Source: Pseudomonas oryzihabitans
GTDB taxonomy: Bacteria; Pseudomonadota; Gammaproteobacteria; Pseudomonadales; Pseudomonadaceae
Direction: 5' to 3'
Length of the DNA stretch: 64,000 nt
Assembly: GCF_006384975.1 (NCBI RefSeq)
Contig: NZ_CP021645.1
Location: forward strand, 1,082,001-1,146,000
Shown: positions 55,291 through 64,000 of the stretch, in pieces
Layout: every line of letters starts with the position of its first letter
How positions within the stretch are numbered: the first letter of the stretch is position 1
The notes under the pieces: generated by a model
Told to the model about the DNA's origin: nothing
The model's input: only the letters and a program-made list of their open reading frames with translations
Databases searched by the model: none
Made by a program: the position numbers and the translations under genes

Positions 55291-56123
55291 AGCTCCTCTT
55301 CCGCGGCGGCGCCGCTGACCCGGGCGCGGACGTGGATGGGGCTGAAGGGCTCGTTCTGCACCAGCTCCACCAGGGATTCCTTGACCAGCTCAAGGATGGC
55401 CATGAAGGTCACCACCACCCCAAGTCGGCCTTCTTCCAGGGTGAACAGGGCAACGAAGGGCACGAAGGCACCATCCTTCAACCGCTCCAACACCTGACTC
55501 ATGCGCTCGCGAGTGGACAGGATCTCGCGGGTCACCTGGTGGCTTTCGAACAGATCCGCGCGGCGCAACACCTCGCCCATGGCCAGCAGCAACTCGCCCA
55601 GCTCCACTTCCGGCAGCAACTTGCGCGCCCGGGCCTCGGGCGCCGGCAGCGTGGGCACCACGAAGTCGCGGCCTTCGCGCGGCAGCTCGTCGAGGTCTTC
55701 GGCGGCCTTCTTGAAGCGCTCGTATTCCTGCAGACGGCGGATCAGTTCGGCCCGTGGGTCTTCTTCTTCCGCCTCCAGTCCCTCGGCGCGGGGCAGCAGC
55801 ATGCGCGACTTGATCTCCGCCAGCATGGCCGCCATCAGCAGATACTCGGCGGCCAGTTCCAGCTGTACCGCCTTCATCAGCTCGACGTAGCTCATGTACT
55901 GCCGGGTGATCTCGGCGACCGGGATATCGAGGATGTCGATGTTCTGTTTGCGGATCAGATAGAGCAACAGATCCAGAGGCCCCTCGAAGGCTTCGAGAAA
56001 GACCTCCAGGGCATCCGGCGGAATATACAGGTCCTGGGGCAGCTCGGTGAAGGCCTCGCCATAGACCAGCGCCAGCCGCAGTTGCTCGGGTTCGAGCAAC
56101 TGGGCATCGACAGCCTCGCTCAT
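55281..56123 (-). CDS. scpA: Segregation and condensation protein A
   Basis: 280-aa kleisin of the Smc-ScpAB condensin, bridging Smc heads during chromosome segregation. Seen: FLEAFEGPLDLLLYLIRKQNIDILDIPVAEITRQYM near residues 42-77, the helical YLLMAAMLAEIKSRMLLP, an acidic linker (EGLEAEEEDPRAE), and the C-terminal winged helix (VVVTFMAILELVKESLVEL). ATG 56121-56123 overlaps the YciO-family stop (ATGA). The usual partner scpB does not follow; the gene runs straight into cobE on the other strand. Confidence 0.92.
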   Translation of the reverse strand: MSEAVDAQLLEPEQLRLALVYGEAFTELPQDLYIPPDALEVFLEAFEGPLDLLLYLIRKQNIDILDIPVAEITRQYMSYVELMKAVQLELAAEYLLMAAMLAEIKSRMLLPRAEGLEAEEEDPRAELIRRLQEYERFKKAAEDLDELPREGRDFVVPTLPAPEARARKLLPEVELGELLLAMGEVLRRADLFESHQVTREILSTRERMSQVLERLKDGAFVPFVALFTLEEGRLGVVVTFMAILELVKESLVELVQNEPFSPIHVRARVSGAAAEEELQA

Positions 56124-56749
56124 GCTTCGATCATGAAGGGCGTCGGATCCCCGGCCCCTACCCGGATGACCTCCGGCTCGTCATCGGCCAGGCTGATGAC
56201 GGTGGACGGCTGCAGTCCGCCAGGGCCACCTTCGATGACCAGGTCGACGAAGTGTTCGAGCCGCTCACGGATCTCCCAGGCGTCGCCCAGGGCCTCGTCA
56301 TCCCCTGGCAGGATGAGACTCACGCTCATCAAGGGTTCGCCCAGGGCCTCCAGCAGCGCCAGAGTGATGGGATGCTGGGGTACCCGGACGCCGATGGTGC
56401 GCCGCTTGGGATGCAGCAACATGCGCGGCACTTCGCGGGTGGCATTGAGAATGAAGGTGTAGGGCCCAGGCGTGTAGGCCTTGAGCAGACGGAAGGCGCT
56501 GGTGTCCACCTTGGCATAGATGCCCAGCTCGGACAGGTCGCAGCACACCAGGGTGAAGTTGTGCTTGTCGTCGAGCTGGCGGATGCGACGGATGCGTTCC
56601 ACCGCGCTCTTCTCACCGATACGACAACCCAGCGCATAGGATGAATCGGTGGGATAGGCGATCACCCCACCGGACTGGATGACTTCCACGGCCTGACGAA
56701 TCAGCCGCGGCTGGGGATTCTGCGGATGAATCTCGATGAACTGGCTCAT
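56120..56749 (-). CDS. Sua5/YciO/YrdC family protein (YciO-like)
   Basis: 209 aa. SGGVIAYPTDSSYALGCRIG near residues 27-46, KHNFTLVCCDLSELGIYAKVDT, LKAYTPGPYTFILNATREVPRMLLHPKRRTIGVRVPQHP and MSVSLILPGDD. The family includes threonylcarbamoyl-AMP synthases; this branch, located between rnm and scpA, is YciO, whose tRNA-modifying activity is weak or uncertain. ATG 56747-56749 overlaps the rnm stop by ATGA. Confidence 0.88.
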   Translation of the reverse strand: MSQFIEIHPQNPQPRLIRQAVEVIQSGGVIAYPTDSSYALGCRIGEKSAVERIRRIRQLDDKHNFTLVCCDLSELGIYAKVDTSAFRLLKAYTPGPYTFILNATREVPRMLLHPKRRTIGVRVPQHPITLALLEALGEPLMSVSLILPGDDEALGDAWEIRERLEHFVDLVIEGGPGGLQPSTVISLADDEPEVIRVGAGDPTPFMIEA

Positions 56750-57618
56750 TGGGGTTCCCGATTCTGTGGGTACAGCGGTTGACTGAAGCGCGCCCAGAGT
56801 GGCGGCAGATCTTCGGGCAACGGGCGGTACATCCCCAGCTCCGACCAGTCGGCCGGGGCGTGGAAATCGCTGCCCGCACTCACCATCAGACCGAATTCCC
56901 GCGCCAGAATTGCCAGGGTGCCGACCTGCTCGGCCGGCTGCACGCCATTGACCACCTCGATGGCATGGCCACCGCCGGTCACGAATTCGCCAATCAGCTT
57001 GCGCAACTTGGTGCGAGTGAAACCGTAGGCCAGCGGATGCGCCAGACTGATCCAGGCCTTGGCCGCCTTGAGCGTGGCCAGGGTTTCGGCCAGGGTCGGC
57101 CAATGCTGCTTGACGTCGCCGAGCTTGCCACCGCCCAGCCACTTGCGGAAGGCATCGCCCCTATCCTCGACGTGACCGGCCTGTACCAGGTATTCGGCGA
57201 AATGCGGTCGGGCCGGCGCGTTGCGGCTATCGCCAAGGGCCATCTGCACCGCCCGGGCACCTTCCAGGGTACCGGGCATGCCCTTGGCGGCCAGCCGCCG
57301 GTCGATTTCCCGCGCGCGCTCCCAGCGACCCTCGTGCAACGCATTGAGCGCCGCGATCAGCGTTGGGGAGTCGGGCGCGAAGTTATAGCCCAGCACGTGC
57401 AGCGTCGCACCACCCCAGGTACAGGACATCTCGATTCCCGACAGCAGCCTGACTCCCAGGCTTTCCGCCGTCTCCATCGCTTCGGCATAGCCGTCCAGGG
57501 TGTCGTGATCGGTGATCGCCAGCAGTTGAACGCCACGCTCATGGGCACGCCTGACCACCTCGGCGGGCGCGAAGGCGCCGTCGGACGCGGTGGTATGACA
57601 ATGCAAGTCGACACGCAT
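56746..57618 (-). CDS. rnm: PHP-domain 5'-3' exonuclease RNase AM (YciV/TrpH)
   Basis: 290 aa PHP phosphoesterase. Metal-ligand motifs [26 protein letters not shown] (residues 4-29), [18 protein letters not shown] and [19 protein letters not shown] supplies another His. The E. coli homologue matures 5' ends of rRNAs and degrades nucleoside 3',5'-bisphosphates. First gene of the rnm-yciO-scpA overlap operon; divergent from yciB. Confidence 0.9.
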   Translation of the reverse strand: MRVDLHCHTTASDGAFAPAEVVRRAHERGVQLLAITDHDTLDGYAEAMETAESLGVRLLSGIEMSCTWGGATLHVLGYNFAPDSPTLIAALNALHEGRWERAREIDRRLAAKGMPGTLEGARAVQMALGDSRNAPARPHFAEYLVQAGHVEDRGDAFRKWLGGGKLGDVKQHWPTLAETLATLKAAKAWISLAHPLAYGFTRTKLRKLIGEFVTGGGHAIEVVNGVQPAEQVGTLAILAREFGLMVSAGSDFHAPADWSELGMYRPLPEDLPPLWARFSQPLYPQNREPQ

Positions 57619-57679
57619 GGGCTTTCTCCTCCGGCTTCATCGGGTATTATGCCGCGATGCACTGCTATCGGCTGCGGTA

Positions 57680-58264
57680 ATGAAACAATTCATCGACTTC
57701 ATCCCCCTCCTGTTGTTCTTCCTCGTCTACAAGCTCGATCCGCGTCCGGTGGAATTCGCCGGGCACGCCTTCACCCTGGGCGGCATCTTCAGCGCCACGG
57801 CCGTGCTCATCATTGCTTCGCTGGTGGTCTATGGCGCCATCTACCTCACCCAGCGGCGCCTGGAGAAGGGCCAATGGCTGACACTGGCGGCCTGCCTGGT
57901 ATTCGGCGGCATGACCCTGGCCTTCCACAGCGAGACCTTCCTGAAATGGAAGGCGCCGGTGGTGAACTGGCTGTTCGCCCTGGCATTCCTGGGCAGTCAT
58001 TTCATCGGCGACAAGCCGCTCATCCAGCGCATGCTCGGCCATGCGGTCAGGCTGCCGGCACCGATCTGGGCACGCCTGAACATCGCCTGGATCCTCTTCT
58101 TCATCGTCTGTGGCTGCGCGAACCTCTACGTGGCCTTCACCTACGAAAGCTTCTGGGTCGACTTCAAGGTATTCGGCAGCCTGGCGATGACCCTGGTCTT
58201 CATGCTCGGCCAGGGCCTGTATCTGGCGCGCCATCTGCAACCCATGGATGAACCGCGAGACTAG
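57680..58264 (+). CDS. yciB: Inner-membrane septation protein YciB/IspZ family
   Basis: 194 aa, five to six hydrophobic segments; family motifs [19 protein letters not shown] at the start, [31 protein letters not shown], and [22 protein letters not shown]. Involved in cell-envelope integrity and division. ATG 57680. The cpxR-type gene begins 4 bp after its stop, so the two may be co-transcribed. Confidence 0.92.
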   Translation: MKQFIDFIPLLLFFLVYKLDPRPVEFAGHAFTLGGIFSATAVLIIASLVVYGAIYLTQRRLEKGQWLTLAACLVFGGMTLAFHSETFLKWKAPVVNWLFALAFLGSHFIGDKPLIQRMLGHAVRLPAPIWARLNIAWILFFIVCGCANLYVAFTYESFWVDFKVFGSLAMTLVFMLGQGLYLARHLQPMDEPRD

Positions 58265-58268
58265 TGTC

Positions 58269-58946
58269 ATGAGTCAGATTCTGCTGATCGACGACGACCA
58301 GGAACTGTGCGATCTGCTCGGTGCCTGGCTGAAACAGGAAGGCTTCGAGGTCACCGCCTGCCATGCCGGTACCGATGCCCGAAGGCAGTTGCGCGAGGCC
58401 ACGCCCGACGTGGTGGTACTCGACGTGATGCTGCCTGACGGCAGCGGCCTGGAACTGCTCAAGCAGCTGCGCAGTGATCATCCGCAGCTGCCGGTGCTCA
58501 TGCTGTCCGGTCGTGGCGAACCGCTGGATCGGATTCTGGGTCTGGAACTGGGCGCCGATGACTACCTCGCCAAGCCCTGCGATCCACGTGAATTGACCGC
58601 TCGCCTGAGAGCCATCCTCAGACGCAGCCATCCGGCGCAGCCCGCCGCCCGCGTGCAATTGGGCGATCTGTCGCTGAGTCTGGCGCGCGGCGTCGCCAAT
58701 ATCGGCGAAACCGAGATCACCCTGACCCTCACCGAAAGCCGGATTCTCGAAGCCCTGTTGCGCCAGCCAGGCGAACCCCTGGAGAAACAGGCCCTGGCCC
58801 AGGCGGCCCTGGGACGCAAGCTGACCCTCTACGATCGCAGCCTGGACATGCACGTGAGCAATCTGCGGCGCAAACTCGGCAACCATGCCGACGGTCGCCC
58901 ACGCATCCTCGCCCTGCGCGGCCGCGGCTACTACTACAGCGTGTAG
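58269..58946 (+). CDS. cpxR: Response regulator CpxR-like
   Basis: 225 aa OmpR-type regulator: receiver with DDD at residues 8-10, phospho-Asp in VVVLDVMLPDGSG near 52, KPCDPREL, then a winged helix (LTLTESRILEALLRQPGEPLEKQALAQAALGRKLTLYDRSLDMHVSNLRRKLG). The RSLDMHVSNLRRKLG stretch is typical of CpxR/RstA. Envelope-stress regulation is inferred from the Spy-like and CpxA-like genes that follow. ATG 58269 (MSQ) is preferred over an upstream in-frame start inside yciB. Confidence 0.88.
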   Translation: MSQILLIDDDQELCDLLGAWLKQEGFEVTACHAGTDARRQLREATPDVVVLDVMLPDGSGLELLKQLRSDHPQLPVLMLSGRGEPLDRILGLELGADDYLAKPCDPRELTARLRAILRRSHPAQPAARVQLGDLSLSLARGVANIGETEITLTLTESRILEALLRQPGEPLEKQALAQAALGRKLTLYDRSLDMHVSNLRRKLGNHADGRPRILALRGRGYYYSV

Positions 58947-58971
58947 TCGGGCCCACTGACAGGCTCAAGCC

Positions 58972-58987
58972 TTTACCCCCTCTTTAC
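58972..58987 (-). promoter_or_regulatory. Candidate CpxR box
   Basis: TTTAC-N6-TTTAC on the plus strand, i.e. GTAAA-N6-GTAAA on the minus strand, matching the direct-repeat CpxR consensus. It lies between cpxR and the Spy-like gene, 83 bp before the latter's start. Confidence 0.6.
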
Positions 58988-59069
58988 GCCCGCTGACCGC
59001 CCCTGACTCCCCCGCTCCTAGACTGGGCTCATCCGGTTGCTGCACCGGCCATCCCAAGGAGATATCCAG

Positions 59070-59504
59070 ATGCGCAAACTCATTCCCGCCGTCCTGTTCG
59101 CCGCCCTGCTGCCGACCTTGACCTTGGCCGCCACCCAGGACAGCGCCGACGTCGCGCCCCCGCCCCCCGCCAAGATGATGGACGGTGGCCCCCATGGCGG
59201 CGGCCCCCTGCGCGGCCTCAAGCTCACCACCGAGCAACGCGAGCAGGTGGGCAAGCTGATGGGCGAGGAACGCCGGCAAGAGCGCGAGATCGTCAAGAGC
59301 TACCTGGACAAGCTGCCCGAAGATCAACGCAAGGCACTGCACGACCAGCTCGGTGGCAATCGCGACAAGACCCGCCAGGCCATTCGGGCGCTGCTCAAGC
59401 CCGACCAGCAGAAGCGCTTCGACGAAATGGAGAAGAAGCGTGAGGATCACGCCAAGGAGTGGGCCGAATTCCAGCAGTGGAAGCAAGACCACAAATCCTC
59501 GTAA
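59070..59504 (+). CDS. Spy/CpxP family periplasmic chaperone-like protein
   Basis: 144 aa. Signal peptide MRKLIPAVLFAALLPTLTLAA; Pro/Gly/His-rich linker (PPPPAKMMDGGPHGGGP); two LTxxQ-type motifs LTTEQREQVGKLM and LKPDQQKRFDEMEKKRE; highly charged, helical. Members damp the CpxA kinase or hold unfolded periplasmic proteins. AAGGAG precedes ATG 59070. Encoded between regulator and kinase, which supports a feedback role. Confidence 0.88.
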   Translation: MRKLIPAVLFAALLPTLTLAATQDSADVAPPPPAKMMDGGPHGGGPLRGLKLTTEQREQVGKLMGEERRQEREIVKSYLDKLPEDQRKALHDQLGGNRDKTRQAIRALLKPDQQKRFDEMEKKREDHAKEWAEFQQWKQDHKSS

Positions 59505-59565
59505 CCCCCGCGCGCTGCGTCGACGGTCCTCGGCGCAGCGCCTGACCAAGCGCTAAGGCGACCGC

Positions 59566-60939
59566 ATGGTTTTTCGCTCTCTCTTCTGGCGCATCTTCGC
59601 CACCTTCTGGCTGGCGATCCTCTCCGCCGTTGGCCTGACCATGCTCCTTGGCCACCTGGCCGACCAGGATTCCTGGATCCTCGCGCAACATCCGGGCTTG
59701 CGTGACCTGCCCGAACAATGGGTGCAACGCTATGAAAACGACGGTCCCGCCGCCGCCCAAGCCCTCCTCGAACAACGCAAGGGCCGCTACGGCATCGATG
59801 TGCTGGTGCTGGGCGAAAACGGTTCGCCCCTGGTGCGCGGCACCCTGCCACCGCGCGTCTTCGACCAGGATCTCGACCAACCGCAGCGCCTGCAGCGCAC
59901 CGGCCCCGGCGCCCGCGATCCCAATCGCCCGCTGCCATGGCGACGCCTGACCGACGAATACACCAGCTCCAACGGCCAGAGCTATCTGTTCATCTACCAC
60001 CTGCCCACCCCCGAACTGGGTGCCTGGCGCCGCCAGAGTCTGTTCTGGCCGGTCGGCCTGCTGGCCATCGCCACCGTGGTACTGACCCTTTTCAGCCTGC
60101 TGCTGACCCTGAGCCTGACGCGCCCGCTCAATCATCTGCGCCGCGCGGTGCACGACCTCGGCCAAACCGCCTACCAGCAGGACACCCTGGCACGCCTGGC
60201 GCGACGCAAGGATGAGCTGGGCGTGCTGGCCGAGGACTTCAACCGCATGGGCGCCCATCTGCAGCGCCTCATCGACAGCCAGCGACAGCTGCTGCGCGAC
60301 GTCTCCCATGAATTGCGCTCGCCGCTGGCACGACTGCGCATCGCCCTGGCCCTGGCCGAGCGTTCGGATCCCCATGACCTGGGCAACATGTGGCCGCGTC
60401 TGACCCTGGAGTGCGATCGTCTGGAAACCCTGATCGGCGAAATCCTCGCCCTCGCCCGCCAGGAAGCCGACCCCGGTCCGCCCGAGCAGGTCGAATTGCA
60501 TCCCTTGCTGAGTGGCCTGGTCGAAGACGCCCAGCTCACCGCTCCGCAACAGCGGGTCGAGTTGGACGTACCCACGGCGCTGCACCTGGATGGCTGGCCG
60601 GATGTGCTGGAGCGCGCGCTGGACAACCTGCTGCGCAATGCCTTGCGTTTCAACCCGCCGGCGCAGCCCATCGTCATCTCGGCAGCGCCCGTCGACGGCG
60701 AGATCCGTATCCAGGTCCGCGACCACGGCCCCGGCGTCAAGGCCGATGATCTACCGCGCCTGGGCGAACCCTTCTTCCGCTCGGACCAGCAGCAGGCCAC
60801 CGGTTACGGGCTGGGCCTGGCCATCGCCCGCCGCGCCGTACAGCGGCACGGCGGCGAGCTGCACCTGGCCAATCATGCCGAAGGCGGTTTCGTCGCCACC
60901 GTCACCCTGCCGTTGCGGCCGGTCCTGGCCAATGGCTGA
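59566..60939 (+). CDS. cpxA: Sensor histidine kinase CpxA-like
   Basis: 457 aa. TM1 (IFATFWLAILSAVGLTMLLGHL), a periplasmic domain of about 130 residues, TM2 (LFWPVGLLAIATVVLTLFSLLLTLSL), HAMP, His-box RDVSHELRSPLARLRIAL near residue 249, N box DNLLRNALRFNPPAQPI, and RDHGPGVKADDLPRLGEPFFR and GYGLGLAIARRAV. Should phosphorylate the CpxR-like regulator on envelope stress. Its 3' end overlaps the convergent nitroreductase gene by 38 bases. Confidence 0.9.
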   Translation: MVFRSLFWRIFATFWLAILSAVGLTMLLGHLADQDSWILAQHPGLRDLPEQWVQRYENDGPAAAQALLEQRKGRYGIDVLVLGENGSPLVRGTLPPRVFDQDLDQPQRLQRTGPGARDPNRPLPWRRLTDEYTSSNGQSYLFIYHLPTPELGAWRRQSLFWPVGLLAIATVVLTLFSLLLTLSLTRPLNHLRRAVHDLGQTAYQQDTLARLARRKDELGVLAEDFNRMGAHLQRLIDSQRQLLRDVSHELRSPLARLRIALALAERSDPHDLGNMWPRLTLECDRLETLIGEILALARQEADPGPPEQVELHPLLSGLVEDAQLTAPQQRVELDVPTALHLDGWPDVLERALDNLLRNALRFNPPAQPIVISAAPVDGEIRIQVRDHGPGVKADDLPRLGEPFFRSDQQQATGYGLGLAIARRAVQRHGGELHLANHAEGGFVATVTLPLRPVLANG

Positions 60940-61480
60940 CCCGATCATCCAGGCTTCTGGCCGCCGGTACCCGCGGCGCCACTTCCGGCGTGCCCAGATA
61001 GATATAGCCCACCAGTTGCTCGGCATCGGCCAGTCCCAAGCCCTTCAGGACCCACGGATCGTAGCTGAAGTCGCCGGAACGCCAGACCGCGCCCAGACCC
61101 AGGGCGAAGGCCGCAGTGACCAGGCCGTGGGCGACACAGCCAGCCGTGATGACTTGCTCCTGCAGCGGCACCTTGGGGTGCTCCTGGGGGGTCGCGACGA
61201 CGGCGATCACCAGCGGTGCACGCAGCGGCATCCGCCGGGCCTTGTCCAGGGCCGCCGCATCCGCCTCGGGTTCGCGACGCTGCAACGCGTCGGCAAAGAG
61301 TTCGCCCAGGGCCACCCGTGCATCGCCCGACACCAGGATCAGTCGCCACGGACGCAGTTGCTTGTGGTCCGGCGCCCGGTCCGCGGCGCGCAGGAGCAAC
61401 TCCAATTGCTCGGCAGTGGGACCCGGCTCGATCAGGCGACCGACCGATACGCGATTGCAAAGGGCCTCGAGGGCATCCAT
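60902..61480 (-). CDS. Nitroreductase family protein (YdjA-like)
   Basis: 192 aa, FMN-dependent. Seen: LCNRVSVGRLIEPGPTAEQLELLLRAADRAPDHKQLRPWRLILVSGDAR, AHGLVTAAFALGLGAVWRSGDF, LGLADAEQLVGYIYLGTPEVAP, features of the short YdjA branch with SVGRL near the N-terminus. Substrate unknown. ATG 61478-61480 follows AGGAG by 7 bases; the frame extends 21 codons upstream without a ribosome site. Overlaps cpxA tail-to-tail. Confidence 0.88.
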   Translation of the reverse strand: MDALEALCNRVSVGRLIEPGPTAEQLELLLRAADRAPDHKQLRPWRLILVSGDARVALGELFADALQRREPEADAAALDKARRMPLRAPLVIAVVATPQEHPKVPLQEQVITAGCVAHGLVTAAFALGLGAVWRSGDFSYDPWVLKGLGLADAEQLVGYIYLGTPEVAPRVPAARSLDDRVSHWPGPAATAG

Positions 61481-61680
61481 GGCGTCACTCCTATGGAAAT
61501 GTCGCAGTGTACCCCAAGGACGGAGCCCGATTTTCGATGTCATACGACTCGATTTGGTGACATCCTTGGCCGCTACCCAAGCTCTCAGCTAAGATCGCCA
61601 CAGCTTGAAAACCCGGCCGCTTTCATCGTCGCGAACGGAGTTATCCCGACCTCTCGCCTTTCACGAAACGGACCCGTCAG

Positions 61681-63063
61681 ATGAAGTTTGCGCTCAACCG
61701 GTTCCTGGCTGCTTCCGGTGACAGCCTGGGCGTTTACTACGCTCGGGTATTCGCCTATCTGATCGCCGCCGCCAGCGTCACCGCTGGCTACTACACCCAG
61801 GCCAATCCCGTCGGCTGGTGGCTGATCCCCTACGCCCTGCTCTATCCACACTTGGCGCAGACCATCAGCCTGAAGCTCAGGCGCGATCGCGGCCCCCAGA
61901 CCGATATCCTGCTCGCCGCCATCGATGCCATCCACGTCGGCATGGCGGCGGTGGCGCTGCGTTTTCCGCTGATGCCCACGCTGATGCTGCTGATCATGCT
62001 CGGCTACACCAGCATGCTGCGCGGCGGCCCGCGCCTGCTCGGACTCTGCCTGCTGTTCGCCACCAGCGCCGCGGCGCTGGGCAGTGCCACCTTCTTCCAG
62101 GGCGTCGACCTGACCAGTCCGCTGCTGGTGGCCGTCACCAGTGTGGTGGGCACCATGCTGCACCTCTGGGGGACCGGCTACTTCCTGCACCGGCAGCGCA
62201 AGCGTCTCATCCAGATCAACGATGACCTCAAGCGCGAGCAGGAAAAGTCGGCGATCCTGGCACACAACCTGGCCAAGTACCTCTCGCCCCAGGTGTGGGA
62301 ATCGATCTTCACTGGCAAGCAGCACATCGCCCTGGGCACCCAGCGCAAGAAGATCACGGTGTTCTTTTCCGACATCAAGGGCTTCACCGAGCTGTCGGAA
62401 GAACTCGAGGCCGAGGCCCTCACCGACATGCTCAACAACTATCTCAACGAGATGTCGAAGATCGCCGTGAAATACGGCGGCACCATCGACAAGTTCGTTG
62501 GCGATAGCGTCATGGTGTTCTTCGGCGACGCCAACAGCCAGGGCGCCAAGAAGGACGCCGTCGCCGCGGTGTCCATGGCCATCGCCATGCGCAAGCACAT
62601 GAAGGTACTGCGCCAGCAGTGGCGTAGCCAGGGCATCAACAAGCCCCTGGAAATCCGCATGGGCCTGAACACCGGTTACTGCACGGTCGGCAACTTCGGC
62701 TCCAGCACGCGCATGGACTACACCATCATCGGGCGCGAGGTGAATCTCGCCAGCCGCCTGGAAAACGCCGCCGATGCCGGCGAGATCCTGATCAGCCACG
62801 AGACCTACTCGCTGGTCAAGGAAACCATCATGTGCCGCGACAAGAGCCAGATCACCGTCAAGGGCTTCAGCAAGCCGGTGCAGATCTACCAGGTGGTGGA
62901 CTTCCGTCGCGACCTCGGTGCCTCGCCCAGCTACGTCGAGCACGAACTGCCCGGCTTCTCCATGTATCTGGATACCAACAATATCCAGAACTACGACAAG
63001 GAGCGGGTCATCCAGGCGCTGCAATTGGCCGCCGAGAAGCTGCGCGACAAGGTGATCTTCTAG
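61681..63063 (+). CDS. cyaB: Class III adenylate cyclase with MASE2 membrane domain (CyaB-like)
   Basis: 460 aa. An N-terminal MASE2 sensor of six hydrophobic segments (about residues 15-180) with LYPHLAQTISLKLRRDRGPQTDILLAAIDAIHVGM; a cytoplasmic cyclase domain with metal Asp in TVFFSDIKGFTELSEELE near 228 and in DKFVGDSVMVFFGD, and the substrate/transition-state loop RMDYTIIGREVNLASRLENAA. Resembles P. aeruginosa CyaB, which makes cAMP for Vfr-controlled virulence and surface responses. ATG 61681. Followed by a bidirectional terminator. Confidence 0.93.
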   Translation: MKFALNRFLAASGDSLGVYYARVFAYLIAAASVTAGYYTQANPVGWWLIPYALLYPHLAQTISLKLRRDRGPQTDILLAAIDAIHVGMAAVALRFPLMPTLMLLIMLGYTSMLRGGPRLLGLCLLFATSAAALGSATFFQGVDLTSPLLVAVTSVVGTMLHLWGTGYFLHRQRKRLIQINDDLKREQEKSAILAHNLAKYLSPQVWESIFTGKQHIALGTQRKKITVFFSDIKGFTELSEELEAEALTDMLNNYLNEMSKIAVKYGGTIDKFVGDSVMVFFGDANSQGAKKDAVAAVSMAIAMRKHMKVLRQQWRSQGINKPLEIRMGLNTGYCTVGNFGSSTRMDYTIIGREVNLASRLENAADAGEILISHETYSLVKETIMCRDKSQITVKGFSKPVQIYQVVDFRRDLGASPSYVEHELPGFSMYLDTNNIQNYDKERVIQALQLAAEKLRDKVIF

Positions 63064-63126
63064 CTCCAGCCCGGAGCTCGGCGACCCGGCAGAAAGCCTC
63101 GCTCATGGCCTTCTTGCAGGCAGAAA

Positions 63127-63150
63127 AAAGCCCCGGATATCCGGGGCTTT
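63127..63150. terminator. Bidirectional intrinsic terminator
   Basis: AAAGCCCCGGAT and ATCCGGGGCTTT form a perfect 24-bp palindrome flanked by A-run on the left (63124-63129) and TTTCT on the right, so it terminates both cyaB and the convergent helicase gene. Confidence 0.92.
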
Positions 63151-63168
63151 CTCATGTCACTGCGGGGA

Positions 63169-64000
<832 letters not shown>

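Overview
ORGANISM. The window is GC-rich bacterial DNA with tightly packed genes, many 4-base ATGA-type start/stop overlaps and clear AGGAG ribosome sites. The gene content (zwf-pgl-eda with divergent hexR, mqo, an rbsBACRKD operon, a MASE2-type adenylate cyclase, cpxR/A with a Spy-like protein between them, cobW-cobN with a chlD-type chelatase gene, rluB, scpA, rnm) fits a Pseudomonas. The P. oryzihabitans/psychrotolerans group is a guess from memory. I see no rRNA, tRNA, CRISPR array, intact insertion sequence or prophage, so this looks like core chromosome with small accessory insertions.  LAYOUT. 0-5 kb: 3' part of a cyclopropane-fatty-acid synthase gene, two small acidic proteins, an orphan receiver protein lacking its phosphorylatable Asp, and the ABC-F protein YbiT. 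5-14 kb: mqo behind a hairpin-rich leader, a lipoprotein gamma-glutamyltransferase, a DUF1294 protein, uppP, pnuC with an NR-kinase-like gene, a Smr protein, folE, a small monooxygenase and apt. 13.6-19.5 kb: ribose operon with promoter and LacI-type operator. 19.5-31.4 kb: a GAF-GGDEF-EAL protein, a YciF-like protein, manganese catalase, a 29-residue membrane peptide, a secreted hypothetical, GST and aminotransferase with a divergent MarR-type regulator, LysE and BenE transporters, an NADP oxidoreductase and a diguanylate cyclase. 31.4-43.8 kb: rluB, Entner-Doudoroff entry genes with hexR, an AI-2E-type permease, a chemoreceptor, a PepSY-PepSY-regulator-kinase operon and topoisomerase IB. 44-46.6 kb: a probable Zur-controlled zinc importer starting with a 38-residue membrane peptide. 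46.8-55.3 kb: a cobalamin block, in which two head-to-head B12 riboswitches drive cobW-cobN-chlD on one side and cbtB-cbtA-cobE on the other. 55.3-64 kb: scpA-yciO-rnm, yciB, cpxR-spy-cpxA, a nitroreductase, cyaB and the 3' end of a DEAD-box helicase gene.  HOW IT WORKS TOGETHER. The strongest single observation is in the cobalt chelatase gene. An ATPase ORF (ChlI-like) and a VWA ORF (ChlD-like) lie in different frames, joined at A AAA AAG, 5 bases before a 12-bp stem-loop. This is a textbook -1 frameshift signal that would yield both subunits from one gene next to CobN. Intergenic space is repeatedly occupied by foldback repeats of at least three families. Most sit just after stop codons, and one separates the two riboswitches.
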